A DNA stretch of 64,000 bases from Paenibacillus_I sp035510375 (GTDB taxonomy: Bacteria; Bacillota; Bacilli; Paenibacillales; Paenibacillaceae), in the NCBI RefSeq assembly GCF_035510375.1, contig NZ_DATKHG010000030.1. One strand, 5' to 3'. Position 1 is the first letter of the stretch, and each line of letters starts with the position of its first letter. Positions 46,365 to 54,610 of this stretch are shown one piece after another. Position numbers and translations under genes: made by a program. Under the pieces are notes generated by a model. It saw nothing but the letters and a program-made list of their open reading frames with translations. It was not told where the DNA came from and searched no databases.

Positions 46365-47381
46365 TTATGCCCCTCTCATTGTTTCTTCTGTTTTGACTTG
46401 CGACAGTTTTTTAACCCATTCGTCGTCATAAACCGTATCAAGGTAACGATCCCCCCGATCGGGCAGAACCGTTACGATTCGGGAAGAGGGCGGTATCGCA
46501 GGAATGATTTTCTGAATAGCCGCAATTAGAGAACCGGAGGATCCTCCCGCAAAGATTCCCTCATGCGTCAACAGATCCTGACAGCCTTTAACCGAATCCG
46601 AATCATTGACATAGACGACCTCATCAATCTCCGCCGGGTTAAGCAGTTCAGGAACACGGCTTGCTCCGATCCCCGGAAGCTCTCTCGGTCCGGACGGTGC
46701 GCCAAAGATAACCGAACCTGCCGCATCGACCGCGATCACTTTGACTTTCGGAAACTCTTCGCGAATCTTGCGGGAGAAACCGAGAATGCTTCCTGTGGTG
46801 CTTACCGCGCACACAAGGTAATCGATCGGTCCGTCCACTTGCCGTAGAATTTCGCTTCCTGCACCATGATAATGAGCCTGCCAATTCAAATCATTTGCGT
46901 ACTGATTGATCCAGTAAGCATTGGGAATCAACTTCACTAGTTCTTTAACCCGTTTGATGCGTGTTTTCAAATAGCCGCCCTGTTCGTCCGGTTCCGTGAC
47001 CATGTCGATATTCGCGCCGAGTTGCTTGATTATGTTCAAGTTTGTTTTGGTTATTTTCGGATCCACGACGCAGGTAAACTTTAAGCCATAGATCTTGCAA
47101 ATCATGGCCAGACCAATTCCAAGATTCCCCGATGTACTCTCGATCAGATGTGTGTCGGAGTTAAGCGTGCCGTTGCGCAGCCCCTGCTCAATGATGTAAC
47201 GTGCCGGCCGGTCTTTCATGCTGCCGCCTGGATTCATCAATTCCAGCTTGGCAAGAACACTTACTGCACGGTTGGAAAAAAGGCGATTCAAACGAACCAT
47301 CGGTGTTCGACCTATGCAATCAACAATCGAATCGGCTATTCCTGTGATCCTGTCTTGTGTTTGAATAGTACTTTCTACCAA
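46365..47381 (-). CDS. sbnA: 2,3-diaminopropionate biosynthesis protein SbnA
   Basis: A 338-residue cysteine synthase-fold PLP enzyme; SbnA condenses O-phosphoserine and glutamate to ACEGA, the substrate of SbnB. Landmarks are IGRTPMVRLNRLF, the PLP lysine in LMNPGGSMKDRPARYII, the STSGNLGIGLAMI loop and the ABC-like GGSSGSLIAA. TTG 47381 (LVESTIQ) is chosen because AGGTG precedes it; an upstream ATG in frame lies inside the Fur box and is not credible. It is the first gene of the Fur-controlled biosynthetic operon. Confidence 0.93.
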   Translation of the reverse strand: MVESTIQTQDRITGIADSIVDCIGRTPMVRLNRLFSNRAVSVLAKLELMNPGGSMKDRPARYIIEQGLRNGTLNSDTHLIESTSGNLGIGLAMICKIYGLKFTCVVDPKITKTNLNIIKQLGANIDMVTEPDEQGGYLKTRIKRVKELVKLIPNAYWINQYANDLNWQAHYHGAGSEILRQVDGPIDYLVCAVSTTGSILGFSRKIREEFPKVKVIAVDAAGSVIFGAPSGPRELPGIGASRVPELLNPAEIDEVVYVNDSDSVKGCQDLLTHEGIFAGGSSGSLIAAIQKIIPAIPPSSRIVTVLPDRGDRYLDTVYDDEWVKKLSQVKTEETMRGA

Positions 47382-47414
47382 AATCCAGCACCTGCTTTCA
47401 TTGAAATGATTTTT

Positions 47415-47433
47415 GATAATGATAATCATTTTC
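47415..47433 (-). promoter_or_regulatory. Fur box of the siderophore biosynthetic operon
   Basis: GATAATGATAATCATTTTC matches the 19-bp Fur inverted repeat nearly perfectly and lies about 34 bases before the sbnA start. A TTGACA is present upstream (47464-47469); the -10 between them is unclear. Confidence 0.9.
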
Positions 47434-47474
47434 AATGACTATATTGACGGATACCGGAAATATTGTCAAGAGAA

Positions 47475-47502
47475 AAAAACCGCGCCAGGCGCGGTTTTCT
47501 AC
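47475..47502 (-). terminator. Terminator of the uptake operon
   Basis: AAAACCGCGCC/GGCGCGGTTTT with a one-base loop (47476-47498), followed on the minus strand by TTTTC. It separates the uptake operon from sbnA. Confidence 0.9.
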
Positions 47503-47550
47503 AAATATATGTTCTTGTTGTCTTGAAGGCAATCCGCATGCGTAGAGTGA

Positions 47551-48129
47551 TTAAGGAAGAGGAAGAGTTATCGTTTCTGCTTGATCACCTTCAAAGCCGA
47601 TCCCCGATTGAACGACCAACTGCAATTGTTCAGCATCCACGGGCACTTCAAAAACGATGTTTCCCGCCCGTGGAGTACCCGGATAGACATCCTGAAGGAA
47701 AAACGGCTCGCTTTGATTGACATACATATCTCCGTCAACCATAGGATCAAATTCATTGCCCTGCCCATCCTTTAGCTTGAAGAGGGATGGATCGATCAAT
47801 TGCGCCTCCGGTCCGTTGTTTGCAACGGTGAGTTGAAGCACAATGAACTGCTGGTCGGTTTCAACTGCGATACCGCCGTCGCCGATTTTTTGTTCCGATT
47901 CCGCTTTATTTATTTGGTAGCTTAGCTCACCCGCGACTACCGTATCTCCAAGCTTATACAGCTTTCCGGAGGTTTGCGCCTGGTCTTCTCCCGTCATGAC
48001 GGCCGTCTCCTGTTTGGCGGTTTCCGTTGCGGTCTGAGTGCATCCCGCCAAAAATACCGCCAGCAGCGTATACATGACTAACGCCCAGCCCTGTTTTCCA
48101 AGTTTAATTTTATTCCGTTTGGTCATCAT
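47551..48129 (-). CDS. DUF4352 lipoprotein
   Basis: A 192-residue lipoprotein with a signal peptide ending in the lipobox LAGC (Cys about residue 29) and a DUF4352 immunoglobulin-like domain (about 55-190): YKLGDTVVAGELSYQINKAES, FIVLQLTVANNGPEAQLIDP, FEVPVDAEQLQLVVQ. DUF4352 proteins are common surface lipoproteins in Bacillota with no fixed function. AAGGAGATTCC precedes the ATG. It is last in the iron-uptake operon, so a role near the siderophore receptor is possible but only by context. Confidence 0.88.
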   Translation of the reverse strand: MMTKRNKIKLGKQGWALVMYTLLAVFLAGCTQTATETAKQETAVMTGEDQAQTSGKLYKLGDTVVAGELSYQINKAESEQKIGDGGIAVETDQQFIVLQLTVANNGPEAQLIDPSLFKLKDGQGNEFDPMVDGDMYVNQSEPFFLQDVYPGTPRAGNIVFEVPVDAEQLQLVVQSGIGFEGDQAETITLPLP

Positions 48130-48165
48130 GGAATCTCCTTGATTCGGGTATGTTTTATTATTAAA

Positions 48166-49182
48166 TCAGCGTCCGCGGTACAACAGCCATAAGAAGTAAG
48201 GCGCCCCTAAAAGGGTGGTCAGCAAACCGGCCGGCAGCTCTGCAGGGGCAACTACTACCCTTCCGATCGTATCCGCGGCAACGGTTACGATCGCGCCGAT
48301 CAACGCCGCGACCGGAAGCATTTTCCTAATATTAGGCCCAACCAAAAACCTTGCCATATGAGGCGCCAGCAGCCCGACAAAGCCGATATTGCCGGCAACG
48401 GCAATCGCGCTGCCCGCCAGACCGACACCGATAGCGGAAGCGAACAAGCGAATCCCCTCCACCCTGCCGCCTAAGCCCCGGGCAACGTTATCCCCTAACA
48501 ACAGAACGGCCAGCGGCCGTGTTACTGCCAATCCGAGAACCAGAAAGGCGGCAAACCAAGGCCAGACGGCCGCCAAGCGCTCGGAGCCCTGCCCCCAGAC
48601 CGAACCGATTAACCAGAAGAGGGCCGAATCCAAATCGTCGGGGGCCTTGAGCACAACGGCATCCCGTGCCGCCAAACAGAAAGCGGAAATCGCGATCCCC
48701 ATCATAATCAGCCTTTTGGGTCGGATACCGTCCTGCCACGTCAACAAATAAACGGCGAGCGCCGCGCCGGCGCCGCCGAGAAAAGCGAAAATCGGCAGAA
48801 CTCCCGGCGGCGCGGCAGGATACAACAGAATAAGAATGACCGCCATCAAGCCGGCTCCGTTGCTTACGCCGATAATATCCGGCGAGGCCAGACTGTTGCG
48901 GGTGATCGCCTGAAAAATAGCCCCGGACATCGCCAGAGCCGCCCCTACCAGCACCGCTATGAACACACGCGGCATGCGCATATCCATAATCAGCTGCTCC
49001 GTTTGCGCCAATTCTCCGCCGAGCCATGCTCGCATCGTATCCGGCATACTTATTCGAACCGCTCCCAGGGCCGTACTCCCTATAGTGATGGCAAGCAGAA
49101 GAACGGTCAGAAGCAACGCGGTCAACCACCATGGGGCCCGCGGCAGCTGCAGGCCGGGCGGCGGTTTCAGTGTCGTTTTCAT
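48166..49182 (-). CDS. FecCD-family siderophore ABC permease
   Basis: A 338-residue inner-membrane permease with nine or ten membrane segments. Family landmarks are MRMPRVFIAVLVGAALAMSGAIFQAITRNSLASPDIIGVSNGAG (seen in part), the coupling-helix region LGDNVARGLGGRVEGIRL and GFVGLLAPHMARFLVGPN. Together with the next gene it forms the heterodimeric channel for an iron-siderophore. Its ATG overlaps the upstream permease stop as ATGA. No ATPase gene lies in the operon, so a FhuC/YusV-type ATPase elsewhere must be shared. Confidence 0.94.
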   Translation of the reverse strand: MKTTLKPPPGLQLPRAPWWLTALLLTVLLLAITIGSTALGAVRISMPDTMRAWLGGELAQTEQLIMDMRMPRVFIAVLVGAALAMSGAIFQAITRNSLASPDIIGVSNGAGLMAVILILLYPAAPPGVLPIFAFLGGAGAALAVYLLTWQDGIRPKRLIMMGIAISAFCLAARDAVVLKAPDDLDSALFWLIGSVWGQGSERLAAVWPWFAAFLVLGLAVTRPLAVLLLGDNVARGLGGRVEGIRLFASAIGVGLAGSAIAVAGNIGFVGLLAPHMARFLVGPNIRKMLPVAALIGAIVTVAADTIGRVVVAPAELPAGLLTTLLGAPYFLWLLYRGR

Positions 49183-50228
49183 GTAATCCTCCTGGAGCGT
49201 ATAAGGTAGATGAAAAAGGCCGCTCCGATGACGGACATCAGAATGGAGACCGAAACCTCTTCAGGATCATAAACAAGCCGAGTGGCGAGATCAGCCGCCA
49301 CAAGCAGCAGCGCTCCCAGCACGCCGGAACACGGCACCACCCAACGCTCATCGGAACCTACCAGGAATCGGGTAATGTGCGGAACGACCAACCCGATAAA
49401 GGCGATCGGCCCGGACACCGCAACGGCGGAACCCGCAAGGCAAACGACCGCAATGGAGGAAATCAAGCGAATCATGCGAACGCGCAATCCCAACCCAGCA
49501 GCCACTTCGTCGCCCAACCGCAGCAAGTTAAGCTTGCCGGTCAACAACAGGGAGACGGCAATCCCCGCCGCAATCCATGGATATAAAAAACGGATGTCCC
49601 GCCATTCCACACCGGCTACACTGCCTTTCAGCAAATAGGAAAGAGCATATGCATTTTGTGCATTGACGAGTATGATGCCTTCAATAGCCGTACTGATCAG
49701 CGCCGAAACCGCGACACCCGCCAAAGCCAATTTAAGGGGAGAAGACATTTTGGAACCGATGGAACCGATCCCCCATACCAGCATCATCGTCAATCCGCCG
49801 CCGCCAAACGCAATAATGGGAATAAGTTTATCCGGTACCCAAGGCAAATACAGAGTCGCTATCAGAATCGTAAGCGCTACTCCCCAGTTAATGCCGAGCA
49901 TCTCGGGGGCAGCCAGCGGATTATCCGTTATAGCCTGCAGCATAGCGCCCGATATTGCCATAGCGGCGCCAACCATGACGGCGGCCAATACTCTCGGAAG
50001 ACGAAGATCCATCACGATCTGGTGCTGCGGCAAATCGCCGTTATAGCGGAACATCGCGTCTAATACCGTTTGATTCGACAGGTCCGCGACCCCGAAACGG
50101 ATGGAGCTTACTGCAGCGAGCAACAGCAAAAAGATGCCCGCGCATAGAACCAGGCTGTTGGTGAAATGGCGCGCGTAATGATGTATCGGAACGGAAGTTT
50201 CACCGCCAAGATTCCGATCTGAACCCAT
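49179..50228 (-). CDS. FecCD-family siderophore ABC permease
   Basis: A 349-residue permease with nine or ten membrane segments and the family motifs MDLRLPRVLAAVMVGAAMAISGAMLQAITDNPLAAPEMLGINWG (in part), LGDEVAAGLGLRVRMIRL and GFIGLVVPHITRFLVG. It pairs with the downstream permease; the two are clear paralogues. TAGGAGATGAAC precedes the ATG. It lies 82 bases after the substrate-binding protein. Confidence 0.94.
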   Translation of the reverse strand: MGSDRNLGGETSVPIHHYARHFTNSLVLCAGIFLLLLAAVSSIRFGVADLSNQTVLDAMFRYNGDLPQHQIVMDLRLPRVLAAVMVGAAMAISGAMLQAITDNPLAAPEMLGINWGVALTILIATLYLPWVPDKLIPIIAFGGGGLTMMLVWGIGSIGSKMSSPLKLALAGVAVSALISTAIEGIILVNAQNAYALSYLLKGSVAGVEWRDIRFLYPWIAAGIAVSLLLTGKLNLLRLGDEVAAGLGLRVRMIRLISSIAVVCLAGSAVAVSGPIAFIGLVVPHITRFLVGSDERWVVPCSGVLGALLLVAADLATRLVYDPEEVSVSILMSVIGAAFFIYLIRSRRIT

Positions 50229-50310
50229 ATCCGTTCATCTCCTAACACGGGGAAAGACGTGAGCGGATAATAGGCTCACGTCAATTGTATGTCCTTCAGC
50301 GATATGATCA

Positions 50311-51582
50311 TTACTTGGTTACATAATCCACAGCATCGTTCATGATGACTTTTGCGGCTAACGGTCCGCGGTAGAATGTCCAGTTTTCCAGACTTACCTT
50401 TTTGACATTGCCCGCTTTGACTGCGCGGAGATCCTTCCAGATGGTGGCTTTGTCGAGATCGACATTATCGGTCCATTTCGGGCTTTCAAGAAGGAAGATG
50501 ACATCCGCGTCAATTTCAAGCAGCTTCTCTCTCGAGATGTAGGCATCCGGCTTTCCGTCGGCGCTGAAAGAAACCGTCAAGCCGATTTCTTTTAAGACAT
50601 CCCCCGTAAAAGAATCCGGTGTGAATATGCGCACCTGATTTTTCGCATAGTTGCCTACCGGCAGCACTTTTAATTTCCCTTCCTTGGCGAGGGCCGCTTT
50701 GGAGGACGAAACTTGTTTGTAGTAGCCGGAAAGCACCTCTTTGGCTTGATCATCCAAATTGAAAGCATTGCCCAGCTTATTGATGATCGCTTTCCAATCG
50801 TCATCGCCCGCCCCTGTGAACAACGCGGTTGGGGCTATACCGGATAGCACATTGTAAGCCTCTTTGTGGCGTTTGACGTCACCGATAATCAGATCCGGTT
50901 TCAAGCTGGCGATCACTTCAGTGCTCGGCTGTCTGCGGTCGCCGACCCAAGTAAACGGATAAGTGATGTATTTGTCCAGGTATTTGGGGAGGTCTTTATT
51001 GGTGGCATCCTCTTGGGCGATTCCGACAGCCTGCACGCCCAACGATGTCAGAATATCCAGCAGGTACATATCAAGCACAACGACGCGCTGCGGAACTTGA
51101 TTCAGGGTGACGGTCCCAATCGTCGTTTGCAAGGTCATTTCCGTTCTGATCGCAACCGTCTTGCTGGAGTTGTCCCATTTGATCCACAGTCCGAACGCCT
51201 CGGAAATAAACCGCAACGGAACCATCGTGCGTCCGCCAACCGCGACAGGCGCAGCATCAAGTTGAACTTTTGCGCCGTTCTTATACGCGGTTGTCGAACC
51301 GATCGTCAGCTTGAGTCTGGTGTCCGCTTTCGTGACGACCACGGTTTTTGCTTTACTGTCCCAGCCCACGGTTGCGCCGAGGCTTTTGGCAATACCCGCG
51401 TACGGAACCATTGTCCGGCCTTGCACAACCAAAGGCGCGGTGTCAAAAGACAAAGGCTGCCCGTCCTTGGTCACCTTGATGTTTCCGTCGGCTGCCTGCG
51501 CCAAACCCGGCGAGATGGTTGCGGCAATCATAATAAAAGCCATAATTCCGATTAAAGCGTGACGCAAAAATCTTTTCGTCAT
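50311..51582 (-). CDS. Siderophore-binding protein fused to copper-amine-oxidase-like repeats
   Basis: The 423-residue protein has a signal peptide (residues 1-30, ending AQAADG), then two copper amine oxidase N-domain-like repeats with PLVVQGRTMVPYAGIAKSLGATVGWDSKAKTVVV and PVAVGGRTMVPLRFISEAFGLWIKWDNSSKTVAI, then a periplasmic-binding domain (about 150-423) with VVVLDMYLLDILTSLGVQAVGIA and LKPDLIIGDVKRH. No lipobox Cys is present, so the repeats may replace lipid anchoring; that is inference. ATG 51582 follows AAAGGGGAA closely. Confidence 0.9.
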   Translation of the reverse strand: MTKRFLRHALIGIMAFIMIAATISPGLAQAADGNIKVTKDGQPLSFDTAPLVVQGRTMVPYAGIAKSLGATVGWDSKAKTVVVTKADTRLKLTIGSTTAYKNGAKVQLDAAPVAVGGRTMVPLRFISEAFGLWIKWDNSSKTVAIRTEMTLQTTIGTVTLNQVPQRVVVLDMYLLDILTSLGVQAVGIAQEDATNKDLPKYLDKYITYPFTWVGDRRQPSTEVIASLKPDLIIGDVKRHKEAYNVLSGIAPTALFTGAGDDDWKAIINKLGNAFNLDDQAKEVLSGYYKQVSSSKAALAKEGKLKVLPVGNYAKNQVRIFTPDSFTGDVLKEIGLTVSFSADGKPDAYISREKLLEIDADVIFLLESPKWTDNVDLDKATIWKDLRAVKAGNVKKVSLENWTFYRGPLAAKVIMNDAVDYVTK

Positions 51583-51633
51583 TTCCCCTTTTTCCACCCT
51601 TCGTGATTTTGATTCAAAATGGTCTACAATTGT

Positions 51634-51652
51634 GAGAATGGTTATCATTATC
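51634..51652 (-). promoter_or_regulatory. Fur box of the uptake operon
   Basis: The 19-bp GAGAATGGTTATCATTATC (plus strand) matches the Fur inverted repeat, and lies ten bases downstream of the -10, over the likely transcription start. Confidence 0.9.
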
Positions 51653-51661
51653 ACCAGATAA

Positions 51662-51690
51662 ATGATAAAACTTCCATGCATGATTGTCAA
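51662..51690 (-). promoter_or_regulatory. Sigma-A promoter of the uptake operon
   Basis: On the minus strand TTGACA (51685-51690) and TATCAT (51662-51667) are 17 bases apart, just upstream of the Fur box. Confidence 0.85.
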
Positions 51691-51761
51691 CTATTTTTCC
51701 GCGCAATGTTGTTGCGGGAGACGCACATAGCAAAATAACGGTTGAGCCCTCCCTGTAAACC

Positions 51762-51812
51762 AAACAAACCCGGCACCTGTACTGAGGTTGTCAGTACCCG
51801 GACCGGGTTTGT
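51762..51812 (-). terminator. Terminator after folE
   Basis: ACAAACCCGG/CCGGGTTTGT with an inner GTACTGA/TCAGTAC stem (51764-51812), followed on the minus strand by TTTGG. T-run is short. Confidence 0.7.
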
Positions 51813-51864
51813 CATATACTTGTACCAGATCTGCGGCGAACCATACCGGGTTGCCTTGGATGGT

Positions 51865-52458
51865 TTATTGTTTCAGCAATGACAGGAATTCGGAGCGGAG
51901 CGCCGCATTCGTTACGAACTCTCCGCGGACAGCCGATGTCACCGTTTTGCTGCCGGACTTTTTGACGCCGCGGGCGCACATGCAGAGATGCTCTCCCTCC
52001 ACCACCACCATCACGCCGTTCGGATGAAGCGCTTCGTTCATAATGTCCGCGAGCTGCGACGTAATCCGTTCCTGCACCTGAAGCTTGCGCGTAACCGCCT
52101 CGACGAGCCGCGCCAGCTTGCTCAGTCCGGCTATTTTCCCGCTCGGAATGTAGCCGATGTGCGCTTTTCCGAAGAAAGGAGCCATGTGGTGCTCACACTG
52201 GCTGTAGTACACAATGTCGCGCACGATGACGAGCTCCTCATGCTGCTCGTCGAACGTGACGCCCAGCACCTCGCGGGGGTCGATGTCATACCCGGCGAAA
52301 ATTTCCTCGTACATGCGCGTTACCCTAGCCGGCGTCTCCAGCAAGCCCTCGCGCTCGACATCCTCGCCGATCAACTTCAAAATTTCTTTAATATGGTATT
52401 CGATCTGCTCCCTGTTCGCAGCTACCTTGCCGTTCAGGTAATCCTTCAGACCAGCCAT
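51865..52458 (-). CDS. folE: GTP cyclohydrolase I
   Basis: FolE converts GTP to 7,8-dihydroneopterin triphosphate for folate synthesis. The 197-residue product has the zinc-site CEHHMAPFFGKAHIGYIPSG, LSKLARLVEAVTRKLQVQERIT and the second Cys in GEHLCMCARGVKKSG. GGAGGAGGAG lies just before the ATG. Length and motifs match type I (zinc) FolE; it is transcribed alone. Confidence 0.97.
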   Translation of the reverse strand: MAGLKDYLNGKVAANREQIEYHIKEILKLIGEDVEREGLLETPARVTRMYEEIFAGYDIDPREVLGVTFDEQHEELVIVRDIVYYSQCEHHMAPFFGKAHIGYIPSGKIAGLSKLARLVEAVTRKLQVQERITSQLADIMNEALHPNGVMVVVEGEHLCMCARGVKKSGSKTVTSAVRGEFVTNAALRSEFLSLLKQ

Positions 52459-52491
52459 TCCGACTCCTCCTCCAAACCCGCAGCCGCCGGT

Positions 52492-52713
52492 TTACTTGCG
52501 CGGAAACTTGCCCGATTTCATCATTTGCTGCGCGCGCTGCATTTGCTGCTTGTTCATATTGTAACCCATCTGCTTCGCCATCTTCTGCAGCATTTCCGGG
52601 TCGCTCTGCATTTTCTCCAACTGCTTGCGCAAATAAAACACGCCCGCGGCAAAACCCGCTATCAATCCGACGATCAATGTGACGATCGGTATAATGATAT
52701 CCCATGCGCTCAT
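52492..52713 (-). CDS. yneF: YneF family (UPF0154) small membrane protein
   Basis: A 73-residue protein with one membrane segment (IIIPIVTLIVGLIAGFAAGVFYLRKQLEKMQ) and a basic, Gln/Met-rich cytosolic end with DPEMLQKMAKQMGYNMNKQQMQRA. This matches the UPF0154/YneF family exactly in layout. Its function is not known. AGGTGACTGACG precedes the ATG. It lies directly upstream of folE. Confidence 0.93.
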   Translation of the reverse strand: MSAWDIIIPIVTLIVGLIAGFAAGVFYLRKQLEKMQSDPEMLQKMAKQMGYNMNKQQMQRAQQMMKSGKFPRK

Positions 52714-52833
52714 CGTCAGTCACCTGAGCCTTTCATTCATAATGTCCATTATCATAGCATGTCCCCCCGGGAAACTCAATCCGCCCGGTGATGTGTTCCG
52801 GCATACGTTCCGGCATACGTTCACGGCATGCGT

Positions 52834-53391
52834 TCAAGACTGCCGGTACCCTTCGAGCTCCAGCAAAAACGTCTTGATCGGCATCCCGCCGCCATAGCCG
52901 ACCATCGAGCCGTCGGCGCCGATGACGCGATGGCACGGCACGACGATCGGAACCGGATTCCGGTTGTTTGCTCCCCCCACGGCCCGCACGGCAAGCGGCT
53001 TGCCGATCCCGGCCGCCACCTGCTTATAAGAGCGCACCTCGCCGTATGGAATGAGCCGCAGCTCCTGCCACACGCTTCGCTGGAACGCGGTGCCGAGCAT
53101 ATCGAGCGGCAAATCGAAGTCTAATGTTGCTCCGCGAAAATAAGCGTTTAATTGAGCGGCGCTTTCCGCCAGCACCGGATGGGCGGGCGCTTCGATCCAC
53201 TCGATCGCGCCTTCATGGCCGGCCAATCCCTGTTTGGCGGCCCATATCGAGAGCGGCATCTCGCGATCCCTGAACGTGCCGAAGTCGATGTGGCATAAGC
53301 CCCGGTCCGTCGCACACAGCACGAGCGGGCCGATCGGCGATTCCAGCTCCGCCCGGTACAATGTCAACGCCGTTGTCGTTGTCGTCATCAT
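52834..53391 (-). CDS. ogt: Methylated-DNA-[protein]-cysteine S-methyltransferase
   Basis: The 185-residue suicide repair enzyme moves methyl groups from O6-methylguanine to its own cysteine. The active site is VVPCHRVIGADGSMVGYGGG, preceded by the helix-turn-helix with RSVWQELRLIPYGEVRSYKQVAAGIGKPLAVRAVGGANNRNP. The first ATG overlaps the queG stop as ATGA, so the two repair/modification genes are coupled. The N-terminal domain has no Ada zinc site, so it is the Ogt type. Confidence 0.94.
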   Translation of the reverse strand: MMTTTTTALTLYRAELESPIGPLVLCATDRGLCHIDFGTFRDREMPLSIWAAKQGLAGHEGAIEWIEAPAHPVLAESAAQLNAYFRGATLDFDLPLDMLGTAFQRSVWQELRLIPYGEVRSYKQVAAGIGKPLAVRAVGGANNRNPVPIVVPCHRVIGADGSMVGYGGGMPIKTFLLELEGYRQS

Positions 53392-54587
53392 ATTTGGCCG
53401 TCTCCTCCCTGCAGCTCATCGAGTCGGTGCCCCTCGGAACGGAAGGAAGCCAGCGCCTGCCGGATCATGGCGGACGCTTCCGGATCCCGTTCCCGTTCGC
53501 AAGCGTCACGCAGCGCGGCCCCGGCCTCCTCGCCGCCGATCCGGCCGAGCGACCATGCGGCCGTTCCCCTCAGTACCGGACGCGGATCATCCCGCAGCAC
53601 CTCTGCAAGCGCCGGCACGGCCGACTTGTCCTTGAAGTTGCCGAGCGCGATGACGGCGTTGCGCTGAATCGGCTTCTTGCCTCTCCACGATGCCGCGCTG
53701 CTTCCGAACTTCTCCTTGAATTCCCGGTTGCCTATCGACAACAGCGGAACCAACAGCGGCTTCGCCTGCTGCGGATCCGGCTGCAGCTCGGGGTGCTGCG
53801 TCCAGTTCAGCCCTTTATTAACCGGGCAAACGATCTGGCATGTGTCGCAGCCGTACAGCCGGTTGCCCATCTTGCGCATCATCTCATCCGAGAGAAATCC
53901 TTTCGTCTGCGTGACGAAGGAGACGCAACGCTGGGCGTCCAGCTCGCCCGGACCGACCAAAGCGCCGGTCGGACAGGCGTCTATGCATTTCGTGCACGCG
54001 CCGCAGCCTTCCGTCACTGGCGTATCCGGCGGAAACGGCACATTGGTGATCATCTCGCCCAAATACACCCAGGAGCCGAATTCCGGCGTAATGACCGCGC
54101 AGTTTTTGCCGCTCCAGCCGATGCCCGCTCGCTCCGCCACCGCCCTGTCGACAAGCGCGCCCGTATCGACCATGCTTTCCGCGCGGAAGCCCGGTACCCG
54201 CTCGCTCAGCCACGCCTCGAGCCGCCCCAGCCGGTCGCGCAGCACATGGTGATAATCTTCGCCCCAGGCCGAGCGCGACAGAATGCCGCGGCGGGCGCCG
54301 GGCTCCGACTTCGGAGCATCCTTAAGCTTCGACGGGTACGCGACCGCGATCGCAATGATCGATTGCGGATCGTCGAACAGCAGCGCCGGCTCCGTGCGCT
54401 TGTCCAAGTCCGGCTCCTCGAAGCCGGACTCGCGGCCCAGCTCCCGGTGGCGAATCAGCGTTTGCTTTAAACCAGTAAAAGGCGCCGCCGAAGCGACGCC
54501 GACTTTGTCGATTCCGAGGGCGGGCAGCGCCGCCGTCATCTCGGCTTTCAGCTCCGCCAAGCGGGCCTGCGTCCATTCGCCCGGCAT
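53388..54587 (-). CDS. queG: Epoxyqueuosine reductase QueG
   Basis: QueG performs the last step of queuosine synthesis in tRNA, using cobalamin and two 4Fe-4S clusters. The 399-residue product has GWSGKNCAVITPEFGSWVYLGEM, the cluster motif CGACTKCIDACPTGAL and the second YGCDTCQIVCPVNKG, then a C-terminal HEAT-like repeat domain (about 305-385) with RNAVIALGNFKD and RGTAAWSLGRIGGEEAG. AGGAGCGCGGG precedes the ATG. Confidence 0.95.
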   Translation of the reverse strand: MPGEWTQARLAELKAEMTAALPALGIDKVGVASAAPFTGLKQTLIRHRELGRESGFEEPDLDKRTEPALLFDDPQSIIAIAVAYPSKLKDAPKSEPGARRGILSRSAWGEDYHHVLRDRLGRLEAWLSERVPGFRAESMVDTGALVDRAVAERAGIGWSGKNCAVITPEFGSWVYLGEMITNVPFPPDTPVTEGCGACTKCIDACPTGALVGPGELDAQRCVSFVTQTKGFLSDEMMRKMGNRLYGCDTCQIVCPVNKGLNWTQHPELQPDPQQAKPLLVPLLSIGNREFKEKFGSSAASWRGKKPIQRNAVIALGNFKDKSAVPALAEVLRDDPRPVLRGTAAWSLGRIGGEEAGAALRDACERERDPEASAMIRQALASFRSEGHRLDELQGGDGQI

Positions 54588-54610
54588 ATTCCCGCGCTCC
54601 TTTCATTCCG

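Noticed and set aside
46365..47381. Cysteine synthase (cysK) identity for sbnA
   Set aside because: Fold and motifs are shared, but immediate coupling to sbnB and the siderophore operon make SbnA the better call.
47382..47435. Upstream ATG of sbnA (MKMIIII...)
   Set aside because: It would place the start inside the Fur box with no ribosome site; TTG 47381 with AGGTG upstream is far better.
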